Part shown: positions 31,094 through 40,740 of the stretch, one piece after another
How the letters are laid out: the number at the start of each line of letters is the position of its first letter
How positions within the stretch are numbered: the first letter of the stretch is position 1
From: Beijerinckiaceae bacterium
GTDB taxonomy: Bacteria; Pseudomonadota; Alphaproteobacteria; Rhizobiales; Beijerinckiaceae
Direction: 5' to 3'
NCBI GenBank assembly: GCA_947370975.1
Contig: CANBNG010000022.1
Coordinates: 1-64,000 of the forward strand
DNA: 64,000 nucleotides
Position numbers and translations under genes: made by a program
The notes under the pieces: model-generated
Databases searched by the model: none
The model's input: the letters and a program-made list of their open reading frames with translations, nothing else
Told to the model about the DNA's origin: nothing

Positions 31094-34000
31094 ATGAGTC
31101 AGTCGGTGCGTAATGGGATTGTGTCCATTCCCTCGCGTGGAGAGATGTTCGGGAAGGGCCTGTGCACGCCCGCCTTGCTTGGAGCAGGCTTTGGAAAATC
31201 GATCCAACGCCTTGGAGCAGCGACGTTTTTGGCCGCTCTCCTGTCGTCGACATCGGCCTATGCGACGGCCACGACCAATTGGGGCGCCTGGACGCTGCCC
31301 TCGTCCTATACGCTGACCCAGACCACCCAGCCGAACTGGGGGCGCATCACCTATGCAGCGGGCGCCACGGGCAGCGTGGTTGATCCCATAAGCAACACAA
31401 CGATCCAGTTCACGCTGTCGGGCGAGGTCGCGAGCCCCAGCGCGACGACCAGCGGCGACTGGATCTACGTCGCCAACAACAGAACGCCCTCCAGTGTCTA
31501 TTTGTCGCCGTACGTTGGCACTTTGCCCACAAACACCGGCTACATCACGCAAACCGGCTATACGACCCCGGAGTACAAAGCCCATACGCTGACGTTCTCG
31601 GCGCCTGTTTCTGACCTGATCTTTGCGTTCCGGTCGCTTGGCGACACCGGTCATCCGTCCTCCCTCAAGTTCTCCCAGCCGTTTCAGATCCTCTCGGATA
31701 ATGGACTGCTCGCACCGGCATCCGGCGATTCCACGACGGGATATCTGCTGACCGGTTCCGAGGCATCGGGTGTCATCCAGTTCCTCGGTACCTACACCTC
31801 TCTGAGCTGGACTGTCACGGCACCAGAAATCTACAGCGTTTTCAATATCGCTCTCACGAGCAATCCTTACACCGGCTATGCAACGCCGACGCCGTATGTG
31901 TTCCCGACGAATGAACTGCCGACGCCGTTTGGCAATACGTCGCCTCCGAGCTCGCCGCCCCTCCCCAACATTACGGGCACAAGCGGTAACGTGTTCAACG
32001 CGGTCAATTCGAGCGTCACGAACGTGTTTGATGGCGGCACGCTGACAAATGGCGCGAACGCAACGACCGCTGACGCCTTCACCATCACCAACTCCGGCGG
32101 AACGATCGATGCCGCGGGCCATCAGCTGACCCTCACGGGCTCGATTGCGGATAATACGCCCGGCACGCCGGGCAAGCTGACGATCGCCTCGACCGCTGCA
32201 GGCGGTGTCGTCGTCCTCGCGCCGACGTCTGGAACGAACACCTTCTCCGGCGGCCTGGATGTACTGTCGGGTTCGACCGTGCAGGTGGCCGCGGGTGGCG
32301 CGCTCGGCACGGGCACCGTGAGCCTGCTCGGCTCGCCGACCACGCCGGCCGCGTTAAACCTGACGGCCACAACCACCGTCGCCAATAACGTGGTCGTTCA
32401 GGGCCAGTCGCAGGTCAATGTCGCCGGCGGGGAGGTCGCGACCGTCACCGGGCGCATAACGCAGGGTGGAACCGCTGGGGCGCTCGTCGTCAACGGAGCG
32501 GGCACAACCGGCACGGTCATACTCGCGCCGACGGCCGGCGCGGGCGCGAATACCTATGCGGGCGGAACCTATGTGGCGGGCGGCACGCTGCAGGCAGGCG
32601 GGGTCAATGCGCTCTCATCGGCCAGCGGCGTAACCGTCAATTCGGGCGCGACCCTGAACCTCGCCAACAATAACCAGCAGGTGACATCGCTCAACGGCGC
32701 GGGCAACTTGGCGCTCGGCTCCGCAACATTGACTCTTTCCAATGCCGCTGGCGCGTTCACAGGCTCCATCGCCGGCACGGGCGGCCTCACGCTGGGTGGC
32801 GGTTCGCAAACGCTCACCGGCGCAAGCGCCTATGCGGGTACGACGCAGATCGCCTCCGGCGCGGCACTCTCCATTGGCAATGGCGGACCGACGGGGTCCA
32901 TCGGTGCGGGCCCTCTCGTCAACAATGGCTCGCTGACGCTCAACCACTCCAACGCTTATGCCTTCGCCAATACCGTTTCCGGCGGCGGCGCGCTCACCAT
33001 CACTGGTGGGGGAGCGACGACTCTCTCGAGCCCGACGGGCGCGCTCGGCGCGATCATCGTCACCGGCAATACGACCGCCTATTTCAACACGGGAGCGCTC
33101 AACAATTCCTCGCATGCCGAGATCGTCGCGTTCAATGCGAGTCTTTCTCCGCTGCAGCTGTTCTCGGGTTCGTCGCTGACAGTCGCAGCCGGCTCGACGC
33201 TCCGCGGCGCGGGCTATATCAGCGCGCCGACAGTCGTGGCGGGCACGCTGCGTCCGGGCAACAGTCCCGGAACGATCGTGTTCGGCGCGTCGGTCACGCA
33301 GGCGGCCAATTCCGTCCTCGCGCTCGATATCGACGGACCTGGCGTCAATGCCGGCCCTGGCAATTACAGCTCGGTGATCGTCAACGGCACCGGCAATAGT
33401 TACACTGCCAATGGCACGGTGCAGCCAATCCTGCGCGGCATGACGTCGGCCAGCAACAGCTATTCGCCTGCAGTCGGCTCGCTCTTCACGGTCGTCAGCG
33501 CTACGGGCGGCGTTCTCGGCAGCTTCACCGGGCTCACCCAGCCCGTGAGCGGGCTGCTGGCCGGCACCCAGTTTGACAGCATCTACAACCCGAACACGTT
33601 CCAGCTCGTCGTCACTGCGGCAAACCTTGGCGGCGTGGCCGGCCTGACGCCGAACGAGGCGGCGGTGGGCGGAGCCCTGCAGGCCGTGCGGCCGGATCCG
33701 GGCGTGCGCAAGACCGCCGCGCAGGCGGCGGTCTATGATGCGCTCTACAAGCTGCCGCTCGCGGGCTATGGACCGGCCTATGATCGCATGAGCCTTGCCA
33801 TCTACGGCGATGCGCTGATGGCACAGGGCGATGCGGCCGGGCTGATGTCCTCGACCGTCAGCGATCAGCTGGCCCAGCGTCGCGGCGCTTCGGACGGCAA
33901 CGCGCAAAAATATTGCCTCGATGGCGACATTCCGGCGAAAAACCCGAAGGACTGCCGTCAGCTCACTGTGTGGGGCGCGGCGCTTGGCCAGTTTGGACGC

Positions 34001-34777
34001 ACCTTCGGTACGCAGGGCGATCCGGGCTACAAGTCTGACAACAGCGGCCTGATGTTTGGCGCGGATATCGAAGTTGAAAACGACGTGCGCGTCGGCGCTT
34101 TCGCGGGTTATGCAGCTGGCGCAGTCCATAGCGCCCAGACGGCGGCGACAGCCAATCTCACGACTTATGCGGCTGGCGTGTACGGCGCCGTCGACCGCCG
34201 CGACATGTTCGTGAATGCACAGGCCGGCTATGTCGGCGGCGACCAGAGCGTGAAGCGCAATCCCCTCGACGCGCAGGCGACAGGCAAGCCGAACGTGTCG
34301 GGCGCGGCGTTTTCATTCGAGCTTGGATCACGGCAGGTCTTGAACGATATCGCATTGGAACCCCATGCGGGCCTGAAGGTAACGAGCCTTCACCGCGATG
34401 CGACGGTGGAGACGGGCGCAACCCCGCTTGCAGCCACGCTCAAAGCCGACACTGTCAGCACCGCCCTCGCCACTCTCGGCACACGGGCGATCCTGCGCGG
34501 CAAGCTCGACAATGGCGCCTCGGTGTCGGCGGTGGCGCGCGCAGCTTATGGCCGCGAATTGGGCGACCAGGGGACGAATGTGACGGGCGCGTTCAGCGCA
34601 CTCAGCACCGGCGCAACGGTCTCGTCATCTGCTCGCGGTCGCGACGCGCTTCTTGGCGGCGTGACTGTGGCGGTGTCCCCGAGCCAGGGCGTCGATGCCT
34701 TCGCGCGCTACGATGCCGAAGTGCGCAAGAACGCCAACAGCCAGTCGCTCTCGGCCGGCTTCAAGGTCAGCTGGTGA
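31094..34777 (+). CDS. Autotransporter with passenger repeats and beta-barrel
   Basis: A 1227-residue type V secretion protein. A long signal region (about 1-57) ends at SSTSAYA-TA. Then comes a globular domain of about 230 residues (31260-31950), and a beta-helical passenger with autotransporter-associated repeats (GTNTFSGGLDVLSGSTVQV, TYAGGTYVAGGTLQAG, ASAYAGTTQIASGAALSIGN). The C-terminal barrel (about 935-1227; from QLTVWGAALGQFGRTFG) ends in Trp (SLSAGFKVSW). ATG 31094 is preferred to TTG 31082. Probably a surface adhesin. The upstream region (30938-31090) is AT-rich with inverted repeats around CAAACG/CGTTTG that could be an operator. Confidence 0.92.
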   Translation: MSQSVRNGIVSIPSRGEMFGKGLCTPALLGAGFGKSIQRLGAATFLAALLSSTSAYATATTNWGAWTLPSSYTLTQTTQPNWGRITYAAGATGSVVDPISNTTIQFTLSGEVASPSATTSGDWIYVANNRTPSSVYLSPYVGTLPTNTGYITQTGYTTPEYKAHTLTFSAPVSDLIFAFRSLGDTGHPSSLKFSQPFQILSDNGLLAPASGDSTTGYLLTGSEASGVIQFLGTYTSLSWTVTAPEIYSVFNIALTSNPYTGYATPTPYVFPTNELPTPFGNTSPPSSPPLPNITGTSGNVFNAVNSSVTNVFDGGTLTNGANATTADAFTITNSGGTIDAAGHQLTLTGSIADNTPGTPGKLTIASTAAGGVVVLAPTSGTNTFSGGLDVLSGSTVQVAAGGALGTGTVSLLGSPTTPAALNLTATTTVANNVVVQGQSQVNVAGGEVATVTGRITQGGTAGALVVNGAGTTGTVILAPTAGAGANTYAGGTYVAGGTLQAGGVNALSSASGVTVNSGATLNLANNNQQVTSLNGAGNLALGSATLTLSNAAGAFTGSIAGTGGLTLGGGSQTLTGASAYAGTTQIASGAALSIGNGGPTGSIGAGPLVNNGSLTLNHSNAYAFANTVSGGGALTITGGGATTLSSPTGALGAIIVTGNTTAYFNTGALNNSSHAEIVAFNASLSPLQLFSGSSLTVAAGSTLRGAGYISAPTVVAGTLRPGNSPGTIVFGASVTQAANSVLALDIDGPGVNAGPGNYSSVIVNGTGNSYTANGTVQPILRGMTSASNSYSPAVGSLFTVVSATGGVLGSFTGLTQPVSGLLAGTQFDSIYNPNTFQLVVTAANLGGVAGLTPNEAAVGGALQAVRPDPGVRKTAAQAAVYDALYKLPLAGYGPAYDRMSLAIYGDALMAQGDAAGLMSSTVSDQLAQRRGASDGNAQKYCLDGDIPAKNPKDCRQLTVWGAALGQFGRTFGTQGDPGYKSDNSGLMFGADIEVENDVRVGAFAGYAAGAVHSAQTAATANLTTYAAGVYGAVDRRDMFVNAQAGYVGGDQSVKRNPLDAQATGKPNVSGAAFSFELGSRQVLNDIALEPHAGLKVTSLHRDATVETGATPLAATLKADTVSTALATLGTRAILRGKLDNGASVSAVARAAYGRELGDQGTNVTGAFSALSTGATVSSSARGRDALLGGVTVAVSPSQGVDAFARYDAEVRKNANSQSLSAGFKVSW

Positions 34778-34795
34778 GCCATCCGACAAAACGCG

Positions 34796-34819
34796 CCGGC
34801 CTGCATGATGTGGGCCGGC
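34796..34819 (+). terminator. Hairpin after the autotransporter gene
   Basis: GCCGGCC (34796-34802) pairs with GGCCGGC (34813-34819) 19 bases after the stop codon. No T-run, so terminator activity is uncertain. Confidence 0.4.
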
Positions 34820-35209
34820 CTAGACCGGGCAGATCCTGTGTCCAATGACGAGGGGAGCCCGCCTTGGGCCGAGGCTGGCCGGGATGTTTTCAATCATGGC
34901 GCCGCGCAAAGCGCGTCCATGCTGTCTCGCTATTGCGTAAGCTGGTAGCTATCGCCGCGTTAAGTTACTATTGCGACGAAGAAATATATTATTCGGGTGC
35001 GATGTTTAGATCGTATTTGCCCGAGAGCTTGAAAAAAGCTGAAGCGCAGGCATAAAGTGCCGCGCGATTATTCAAGATCCGAAGCCTGCGGGTGACGGAT
35101 AGCGATATTTTTTTTAACCCGGCCATGGATTTCGATGCAGCAGACATGCTGTCTCGTCCTTTTATCCGACCGTGATTTTTATTTTTGAATTTCCCCACGA
35201 GGAATTTGG
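34820..35209. other. Intergenic region before the type I secretion genes
   Basis: About 390 bases with no credible gene. The part 34965-35200 is AT-rich with poly-T and poly-A tracts (35107-35117, 35177-35186) and probably contains the promoter for the secretion operon. Confidence 0.4.
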
Positions 35210-37387
35210 ATGACGTCTGCCCTTTTAGAGGTCCCGATCGAGGAAATTCCCGATGTTTTGCCCGAACAAGACCGGGGGCTCCAGGGCTTGTGCGGTATCG
35301 CAGCCTATTTTCGCGTGTCGGCAAACCCCGCGGTTCTAGCCCGAGAGCTTGCGCTCGCGCGGCGACCGTCGGTGGCGGAGGATCTCGTTCGTGCTGCCAA
35401 TATCATTGGTCTGCAGGCGCGCTGGGATTCCGGTTTCTCCTATAAAAGCCTCTCGAAATTGCCGGTCCCGTCGCTATTGCAGATGAGGGACGTCGGCTTT
35501 GTCGTTTATGGGGGGCGTCTCAACGATGGTCGCTGGCGGATGGTCGATCCCGTCACGCGAGCGGATATTCTTTTGGAAGAGGCTGAGCTTGCAACCCGGC
35601 TCCTGCCGGGGGCTGTCCTGGTGCGGCGGCGTTTTCGCGGACCAGGCATTGATCCGGACGGGCTCAATCTCGAGTGGTTCTTCAAGAGCGTGTGGCGATA
35701 TCGCCTGCCGCTGCTCCATGTTCTGCTGGCCTCGATGGTCATCCAGATCTTTGCCTTGATCACGCCTCTCTTCTTTCAGGTCGTTGTCGACAAGGTTCTC
35801 ATCCACCGCAGCCTTGCAACGCTGAATGTAATCGCCATTGGCCTTGTCATGGTGACTTTGTTCGACGCCATTCTCCAGTTCCTGCGCACCTACACATTGA
35901 ACCACACGACCAACCGGATCGATGTCGAATTGGGCCAGCGGCTGTTTGCGCATCTGCTGCGGCTTCCCATTCATTATTTTGAAACGCGCCCGGCGGGACA
36001 GACGGTGGCGCGCATTCGCGAACTTGAAAATATTCGTTCGTTTCTCACCGGCAATGGCCTCTCGTCCATTCTCGATCTGCTCTTCACATTGATATTTTTC
36101 ATCGTGCTTTTCTACTATTCGGCCAGCCTCGCCTGCGTCGTTCTCGCAACCCTTCCGGTCTATGTCGCCATCGCATTTTTCCTGCGCCCCGCGCTTGAGG
36201 CCAAGATCAACGAGAAATTCAATCGTGGCGCAGCAAGCCAGCAGTTTCTGGTCGAATCCGTCATCGGCATTCAGACCGTCAAGGCCTCTGCCGTCGAGCC
36301 GCAGATGCGCGCAGAATGGGATGATCGGCTTGCCGCCTATATCCAGACAAGCTTCGATGCCTCAAAGCTCAGCGCGCTGGGACAGGGCGCGATCCAGGTT
36401 GTGAGCCGCCTGTCTACGGCAGGCATTCTGTTCCTCGGCGCGAAGGCCGTGATGAATGGCGAGATGACCATCGGGTCGCTGGTCGCCTTCAACATGATTG
36501 CGGGGCAGGTGTCCCAGCCTGTTCTGCGGCTCTCGCAGCTCTGGCAGGAGTTTCAGCAGATCAGAATTTCAATGATGCGGCTGGGCGACGTCTTGAACGC
36601 AGTACCCGAGCCCGTTTTCCGCAGCGCTGCGTCGCTTCCGCCCCCATCGGGCCATATCGAATTTTCCAACGTCTCCTTCCGTTACAACGCCAATAGCGCG
36701 GATGTCCTCAAGCATGTCTCGCTGACGATCAAGGCGGGTGAGGTGGTGGGTATTGTCGGGCCTTCAGGGTCTGGCAAATCCTCGCTCGCCAAGCTCGTGC
36801 AGCGCTTTTACATGCCCCACGAGGGCCATGTTTTGGTCGATGGCATCGATCTGTCCCAGGTCGATCCTGTATGGCTGCGCAGCAATGTCGGTGTCGTGCT
36901 GCAGGAAAACATCCTGTTCAACAGGACCATTCACGAAAACATAGCCTTTGCCGATCCCTCGCTGCCGCGCGCGCGGGTCATCGCTATTGCGCGGATGGCC
37001 GGCGCGCATGAGTTCATATCGAAAATGCCGCAGGGCTATGACAGTCAGATCGAGGAGCGGGGATCAAATCTCTCGGGCGGCCAACGCCAGCGTATTGCCA
37101 TCGCGCGCGCGCTTGCCACCAATCCGCGAATTCTGATCTTCGATGAGGCGACGAGTGCGCTCGATTACGAGAGCGAACAGATCATCCAGAAAAACATGAA
37201 GCTGATTGCAAAGGGGCGCACCGTCATTCTGATTGCGCATCGGCTTTCGACCGTGCGCGATTGCGATCGAATCTTTGGAATGGCTGACGGTCAACTGGTG
37301 GAATCAGGAACGCATAGCGAATTGCTTGAGCGTAAAGACGGCCTCTATGCGCGTCTCTGGTCGTTGCAATTTGGCGAGAAGGCTTAA
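35210..37387 (+). CDS. Type I secretion ABC transporter, HlyB/CyaB-like
   Basis: An inner-membrane export ATPase of 725 residues. Residues 1-135 form a C39-like domain (GLCGIAAYFRVSANPAVLAR, VVYGGRLNDGRWRMVDP). It lacks the catalytic Cys at the normal place, so it is a substrate-docking domain as in HlyB. The transmembrane domain follows (about 165-440), then the ATPase with GPSGSGKSS, LSGGQRQR, LIFDEATSALD and IAHRLS. It is followed after three bases by its HlyD partner. Such pairs secrete RTX proteins or large adhesins. No substrate with RTX repeats and no TolC-type outer-membrane protein is seen in the window. Confidence 0.92.
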   Translation: MTSALLEVPIEEIPDVLPEQDRGLQGLCGIAAYFRVSANPAVLARELALARRPSVAEDLVRAANIIGLQARWDSGFSYKSLSKLPVPSLLQMRDVGFVVYGGRLNDGRWRMVDPVTRADILLEEAELATRLLPGAVLVRRRFRGPGIDPDGLNLEWFFKSVWRYRLPLLHVLLASMVIQIFALITPLFFQVVVDKVLIHRSLATLNVIAIGLVMVTLFDAILQFLRTYTLNHTTNRIDVELGQRLFAHLLRLPIHYFETRPAGQTVARIRELENIRSFLTGNGLSSILDLLFTLIFFIVLFYYSASLACVVLATLPVYVAIAFFLRPALEAKINEKFNRGAASQQFLVESVIGIQTVKASAVEPQMRAEWDDRLAAYIQTSFDASKLSALGQGAIQVVSRLSTAGILFLGAKAVMNGEMTIGSLVAFNMIAGQVSQPVLRLSQLWQEFQQIRISMMRLGDVLNAVPEPVFRSAASLPPPSGHIEFSNVSFRYNANSADVLKHVSLTIKAGEVVGIVGPSGSGKSSLAKLVQRFYMPHEGHVLVDGIDLSQVDPVWLRSNVGVVLQENILFNRTIHENIAFADPSLPRARVIAIARMAGAHEFISKMPQGYDSQIEERGSNLSGGQRQRIAIARALATNPRILIFDEATSALDYESEQIIQKNMKLIAKGRTVILIAHRLSTVRDCDRIFGMADGQLVESGTHSELLERKDGLYARLWSLQFGEKA

Positions 37388-37390
37388 GCT

Positions 37391-38800
37391 ATGTTGCCAC
37401 AAAAAAGAGACCGCGACCTCAATCAATTCCTGCCGGCAGCGCTTGAGATTCTCGAGCGGCCGCCCTCGCCTGTGGCGATCTATTTTACCTATACGATTTT
37501 CTGCATCTGCTTTGGCGCGCTGGTCTGGTCGTGGTTTGGATGGACGGATGTTGTTGCGATTGCTTACGGCAAGATCCAACCGTCAGGTCGCGTCAAGGTC
37601 GTCCAGGTCCTTGAGGGCGGAAAGGTGAAAAGCATCCCGGTCAAGAACGGGATGCGTGTGAATGTCGGCGACCCGCTGCTCGAACTTGAACAGGACGATG
37701 CGCTGGCTGATGAAAAATCGCTTCGCCTTGCGTTGCTGGCCGCGCGCGCCGAGGCCCATCGACGCGGGATTGCAGTCGAATTCATCCGCCAACCGTCGCG
37801 CGAATTTCAGGCCGTTTGGCCAGGCGACATTCCAGACGATGTCCTGCGACGGGAGGAAATGTCCTACAGGGCTGATGTCGAAAACATCCTGACGAGCATT
37901 GACCAATCCATGGCGCAGGTCGCGCAGAAGAAAATGGAAATGCGTCGGCTTGAAGAGACGATCGACGCGCAGGCTGGTCTGCTGGAGGTCTTGAAAGAGC
38001 GCGTGGATATGCGCACAAGCTTGATTCCGAAAGGGGCGGGCACGCGCTCGAGCGTGATCGATGCTCTGGAGGCATTCACCTATCAAACCACGATCCTTGT
38101 CGGGCAAAAAGGCCAGCTTCGGGAAGCCGAGGAGACGCTGAAATTGCTCCACGCCGAGCGAGAGCGGCTTGTTTCGGCCTTCGTTGCCGAAAACATCGCC
38201 AAGCGCCTTGATGCGCTCAAGGCCGTCGATGATCTCAGCCAGCGCCTGTTGAAAGCTCAGGCGCGACTGGCCAGAACAATCATCCGCAGTCCTGTCGATG
38301 GCTTTGTGCATGCGCTTTCTGCCAATGCCATCGGGCAAGTTCTTGGCAGCGGGCAGGAGCTGATGCGCATTGTGCCTGTGGACGAGCCGCTTGAGATTGA
38401 AGTCTATCTTCCCAACAAGGATATCGGCTTTGTGAAGGAAGGTCAGGAAGCCGCCATCAAACTGGATGCCTTCCCCTTCACGCGCTACGGGACGACCAAG
38501 GCGCGCGTCGTGACTGTCGGTCATGACGCGATCCCGGAGCCTGATGCCAGACTGATCGAGGGCGATCCAACACGGCCCGGTGACACGCGTCAGGCTGCGG
38601 GCGCGCAGCGCACCCAGAATCTCGTTTTCCCCGTGGTGCTGGCCACCGAGGCGCGTTCGATGATGGTCGAGGGACGCGAAGTCTTTTTCATGCCCGGCAT
38701 GTCGGTCACAAGCGAAATCAAGACGAGCCAGAGGCGCTTGCTCGAATATTTCCTGTCGCCCCTGCAATCGGACTTTTCAGAAGCCTTTCGGGAGCGGTGA
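37391..38800 (+). CDS. Type I secretion membrane fusion protein, HlyD-like
   Basis: A periplasmic adaptor of 469 residues. One transmembrane helix (about 32-54, YFTYTIFCICFGALVWSWFG), a biotinyl-lipoyl half-motif (GKIQPSGRVKVVQVLEGGKV), a long coiled-coil hairpin (about 110-300) and the closing HlyD segment (IRSPVDGFVHALSANAIGQV). It links the ABC transporter encoded three bases upstream to an outer-membrane channel that must be encoded elsewhere. Confidence 0.93.
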   Translation: MLPQKRDRDLNQFLPAALEILERPPSPVAIYFTYTIFCICFGALVWSWFGWTDVVAIAYGKIQPSGRVKVVQVLEGGKVKSIPVKNGMRVNVGDPLLELEQDDALADEKSLRLALLAARAEAHRRGIAVEFIRQPSREFQAVWPGDIPDDVLRREEMSYRADVENILTSIDQSMAQVAQKKMEMRRLEETIDAQAGLLEVLKERVDMRTSLIPKGAGTRSSVIDALEAFTYQTTILVGQKGQLREAEETLKLLHAERERLVSAFVAENIAKRLDALKAVDDLSQRLLKAQARLARTIIRSPVDGFVHALSANAIGQVLGSGQELMRIVPVDEPLEIEVYLPNKDIGFVKEGQEAAIKLDAFPFTRYGTTKARVVTVGHDAIPEPDARLIEGDPTRPGDTRQAAGAQRTQNLVFPVVLATEARSMMVEGREVFFMPGMSVTSEIKTSQRRLLEYFLSPLQSDFSEAFRER

Positions 38801-38815
38801 TATTCTCGACGAGCC

Positions 38816-39016
38816 TCAAGCCAGAATATCAATGTGATGAAACCCCGGTGGCATCGGCTGCGGGTCGTCGGGGTGTTCTACGTCGGCCTCGGTGACGACG
38901 GGCCTTTTGACGCGCCGAGGTTTCGCAGATTCTCGCTCGGTCGGAAAATGGGCGCCATGCCCTGTGGGCGTTGCAACCTTTCCAGTCGAGCTGATCGCCT
39001 TGACGCTGTCGGGCAT
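38816..39016 (-). CDS. Possible small protein, unrecognised
   Basis: Sixty-six residues, Pro/His/Glu-rich (PVVTEADVEHPDDPQPMPPG), with no recognised domain or signal peptide. It lies in the same direction as the DUF2786 gene and converges on the HlyD gene. No strong ribosome-binding site was identified. It may be only a chance frame. Confidence 0.25.
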   Translation of the reverse strand: MPDSVKAISSTGKVATPTGHGAHFPTERESAKPRRVKRPVVTEADVEHPDDPQPMPPGFHHIDILA

Positions 39017-39084
39017 GTGCGTTTCGCCTTGTCGATGCGATGCTTATCAATGCATGGCGTCGCAGGCTTGGCAATCGGGCATGT

Positions 39085-39801
39085 TCACGTCTTGCCAATC
39101 CCCGGATTGATCGCAAAGGACGCGCCTGCGACTCCGCCTGCTTCATAGGCTGTCGGCGAAACCATTCGCGCGGGGCGGCGGACGCTTTTCATTTTCATGC
39201 CGAGTTTCTCAAGCTCGGTGTCGATCACCGATGTCTTGATGAGCACGAGGTCGCGCCCTGTGCGGATATTGGCGCTATCGCGCGTGCTCTTCATCGTCAT
39301 CAGCTTTTCGGCAATCGAGGTGATCATGCCCAGCGTGAACGAGCCGTTCACGACGTGGCGATCCTGATGGCGAAATTTCTGATAGGCGGCCGAGGTCTTG
39401 TAGCGCCCGAGTTCCGCGCGCACTGCCTCATCCACCAGCTCGGTCAGATAATGCGCGACCTCGACATCCGAGCGCAGGCCGAAGAAGACATAGCGCGTCT
39501 CGCCCGACGCACTTTTCTCGCGCCAGACGCGGCAGTCGACGAAATGGGCAATGGCGCCGATGCAATCATCGAGCGAGATGCGGCGTTTGCGGCGGGTTTC
39601 ATAGGCGCGCTGCTCGCAGGGGGCCGCGTGGAGCTCTATGTCGCTGAGGGAGAGGTCGTGGCGGTCAAGCAGATCGGCCACCTTGGCCGCGGCCAGCAAG
39701 GCTTCGGCTTGCGTGCATCCGTTCTCGGTGGTCTTTGCGCGGAGGCCTTGAATGCGTGTCTTCAGCTTGTCGAGAGCGGCGACGTCAGGGCGTTCGGTCA
39801 C
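39085..39801 (-). CDS. DUF2786-domain protein
   Basis: A 238-residue protein. The N-terminal block LDKLKTRIQGLRAKTTENGC, TQAEALLAAAKVADLLDRHDL matches DUF2786. The middle part (IAHFVDCRVWREKSA, TRYVFFGLRSDVEVAHYLTE) fits the companion domain often seen with it. GTG 39801 has GGAAAG seven bases upstream. Relatives occur in phages, mobile elements and chromosomes; function is unknown. It stands alone between secretion genes and a hydrolase. Confidence 0.75.
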   Translation of the reverse strand: MTERPDVAALDKLKTRIQGLRAKTTENGCTQAEALLAAAKVADLLDRHDLSLSDIELHAAPCEQRAYETRRKRRISLDDCIGAIAHFVDCRVWREKSASGETRYVFFGLRSDVEVAHYLTELVDEAVRAELGRYKTSAAYQKFRHQDRHVVNGSFTLGMITSIAEKLMTMKSTRDSANIRTGRDLVLIKTSVIDTELEKLGMKMKSVRRPARMVSPTAYEAGGVAGASFAINPGIGKT

Positions 39802-39967
39802 GGGAGCTTTCCAGATTAGGGCGCAGCCTCTCCATAGCAGGATCGCTGACGGTTTGCGCTGGGGCTTTCCGAATAGTCTCGCGCCTTTTCGAGGAGAAAA
39901 GCCTGCGCTTTATGGCTATGCTTCAGGCGCGCGCTTGCGTGTCTTTGGCCATGAAGAACAGAATGTC

Positions 39968-40735
39968 ATGCTGAAACGCCTTGTCCGGAGCCTTGCTTTT
40001 GCCGCCGCCACGCTTCTTTTGGCGCAGGCGGCTAGCCTTGCCTGTGGCGGTCCCGATTGCGCGGCCTCGCTTGCCTATGAAGCGTTTGGCGGATCACCCG
40101 GCAAGCCGCCGCGTGCATTGGCGGTTTTCCTGCACGGGTCTGTCTCCGCTGGTGGCCCAGCCGATTATATGTATGGGACGGCGCGCCGCTTTGCCGAAGG
40201 CCACAAGGATGTGGTCGCCATCGCGCTGCTTGCTCCGGGCTATTATGACCGGAACGGCAAGCGCAGCGATGGGTCTGATGCAGGCCGCCGCCTGTCAGAT
40301 GATTCCGATGCCGTGATCGATGCGCTTGAGGCGCTGCGCGCCAAATACAAGCCCAGGCGGCTTGTCGTGCTTGGTCATTCCAAGGGCGCAATGAATCTGG
40401 GCGCCATTCTGGGCAAGAGGCCGGGATTGATTGGCGGGGCTGTGCTGGTGGCGGGTGTCTACGATCTGCAGGCGCTCAGCCAGACGCGCGGGCGTGCACA
40501 ATATGGCATTGAGGCGCTGCAATATGTCAGCGTCATTCCACGCGGCGTCCGCGTCATCCTTATTCATGGCGATCAGGATGGCGAGGTGCCGATGAGCCAG
40601 TCCTTCGCCTTCGAGACCAGGGCCAAGGCGTCCGGCGTCGCAGCCAAACTCGTGCTGGTCGAGGGCGTGGGCCATAATTTCAACGGCCAGCTGTCTGGCC
40701 CCGCCGTGGACGCGCTGGGACGCCTGGTGGATTAA
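39968..40735 (+). CDS. Exported alpha/beta hydrolase
   Basis: A 255-residue hydrolase. Signal peptide MLKRLVRSLAFAAATLLLAQ to about SLACGG. Oxyanion segment VFLHGSVSAGG, nucleophile elbow LGHSKGAMN, acid region IHGDQDGEV and catalytic His in VEGVGHNF. This layout resembles dienelactone-hydrolase or small esterase proteins. ATG 39968 gives the signal peptide. The substrate cannot be told, and there is no operon partner; the regulator gene on the other strand ends six bases beyond. Confidence 0.82.
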   Translation: MLKRLVRSLAFAAATLLLAQAASLACGGPDCAASLAYEAFGGSPGKPPRALAVFLHGSVSAGGPADYMYGTARRFAEGHKDVVAIALLAPGYYDRNGKRSDGSDAGRRLSDDSDAVIDALEALRAKYKPRRLVVLGHSKGAMNLGAILGKRPGLIGGAVLVAGVYDLQALSQTRGRAQYGIEALQYVSVIPRGVRVILIHGDQDGEVPMSQSFAFETRAKASGVAAKLVLVEGVGHNFNGQLSGPAVDALGRLVD

Positions 40736-40740
40736 AGCCT

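Noticed and set aside
32615..34129. A 504-codon frame antisense to the autotransporter
   Set aside because: Composition is Arg/Ala/Gly-rich without domains; it mirrors the repetitive GC-rich passenger on the other strand.
31094..34777. The autotransporter as substrate of the neighbouring type I secretion system
   Set aside because: It has its own signal peptide and C-terminal barrel and lacks RTX repeats or a C-terminal secretion signal.
38829..39148. Several 60-105 codon frames on both strands between the HlyD and DUF2786 genes
   Set aside because: They overlap one another and have Arg-rich out-of-frame composition; only the 66-codon one was kept, at low confidence.
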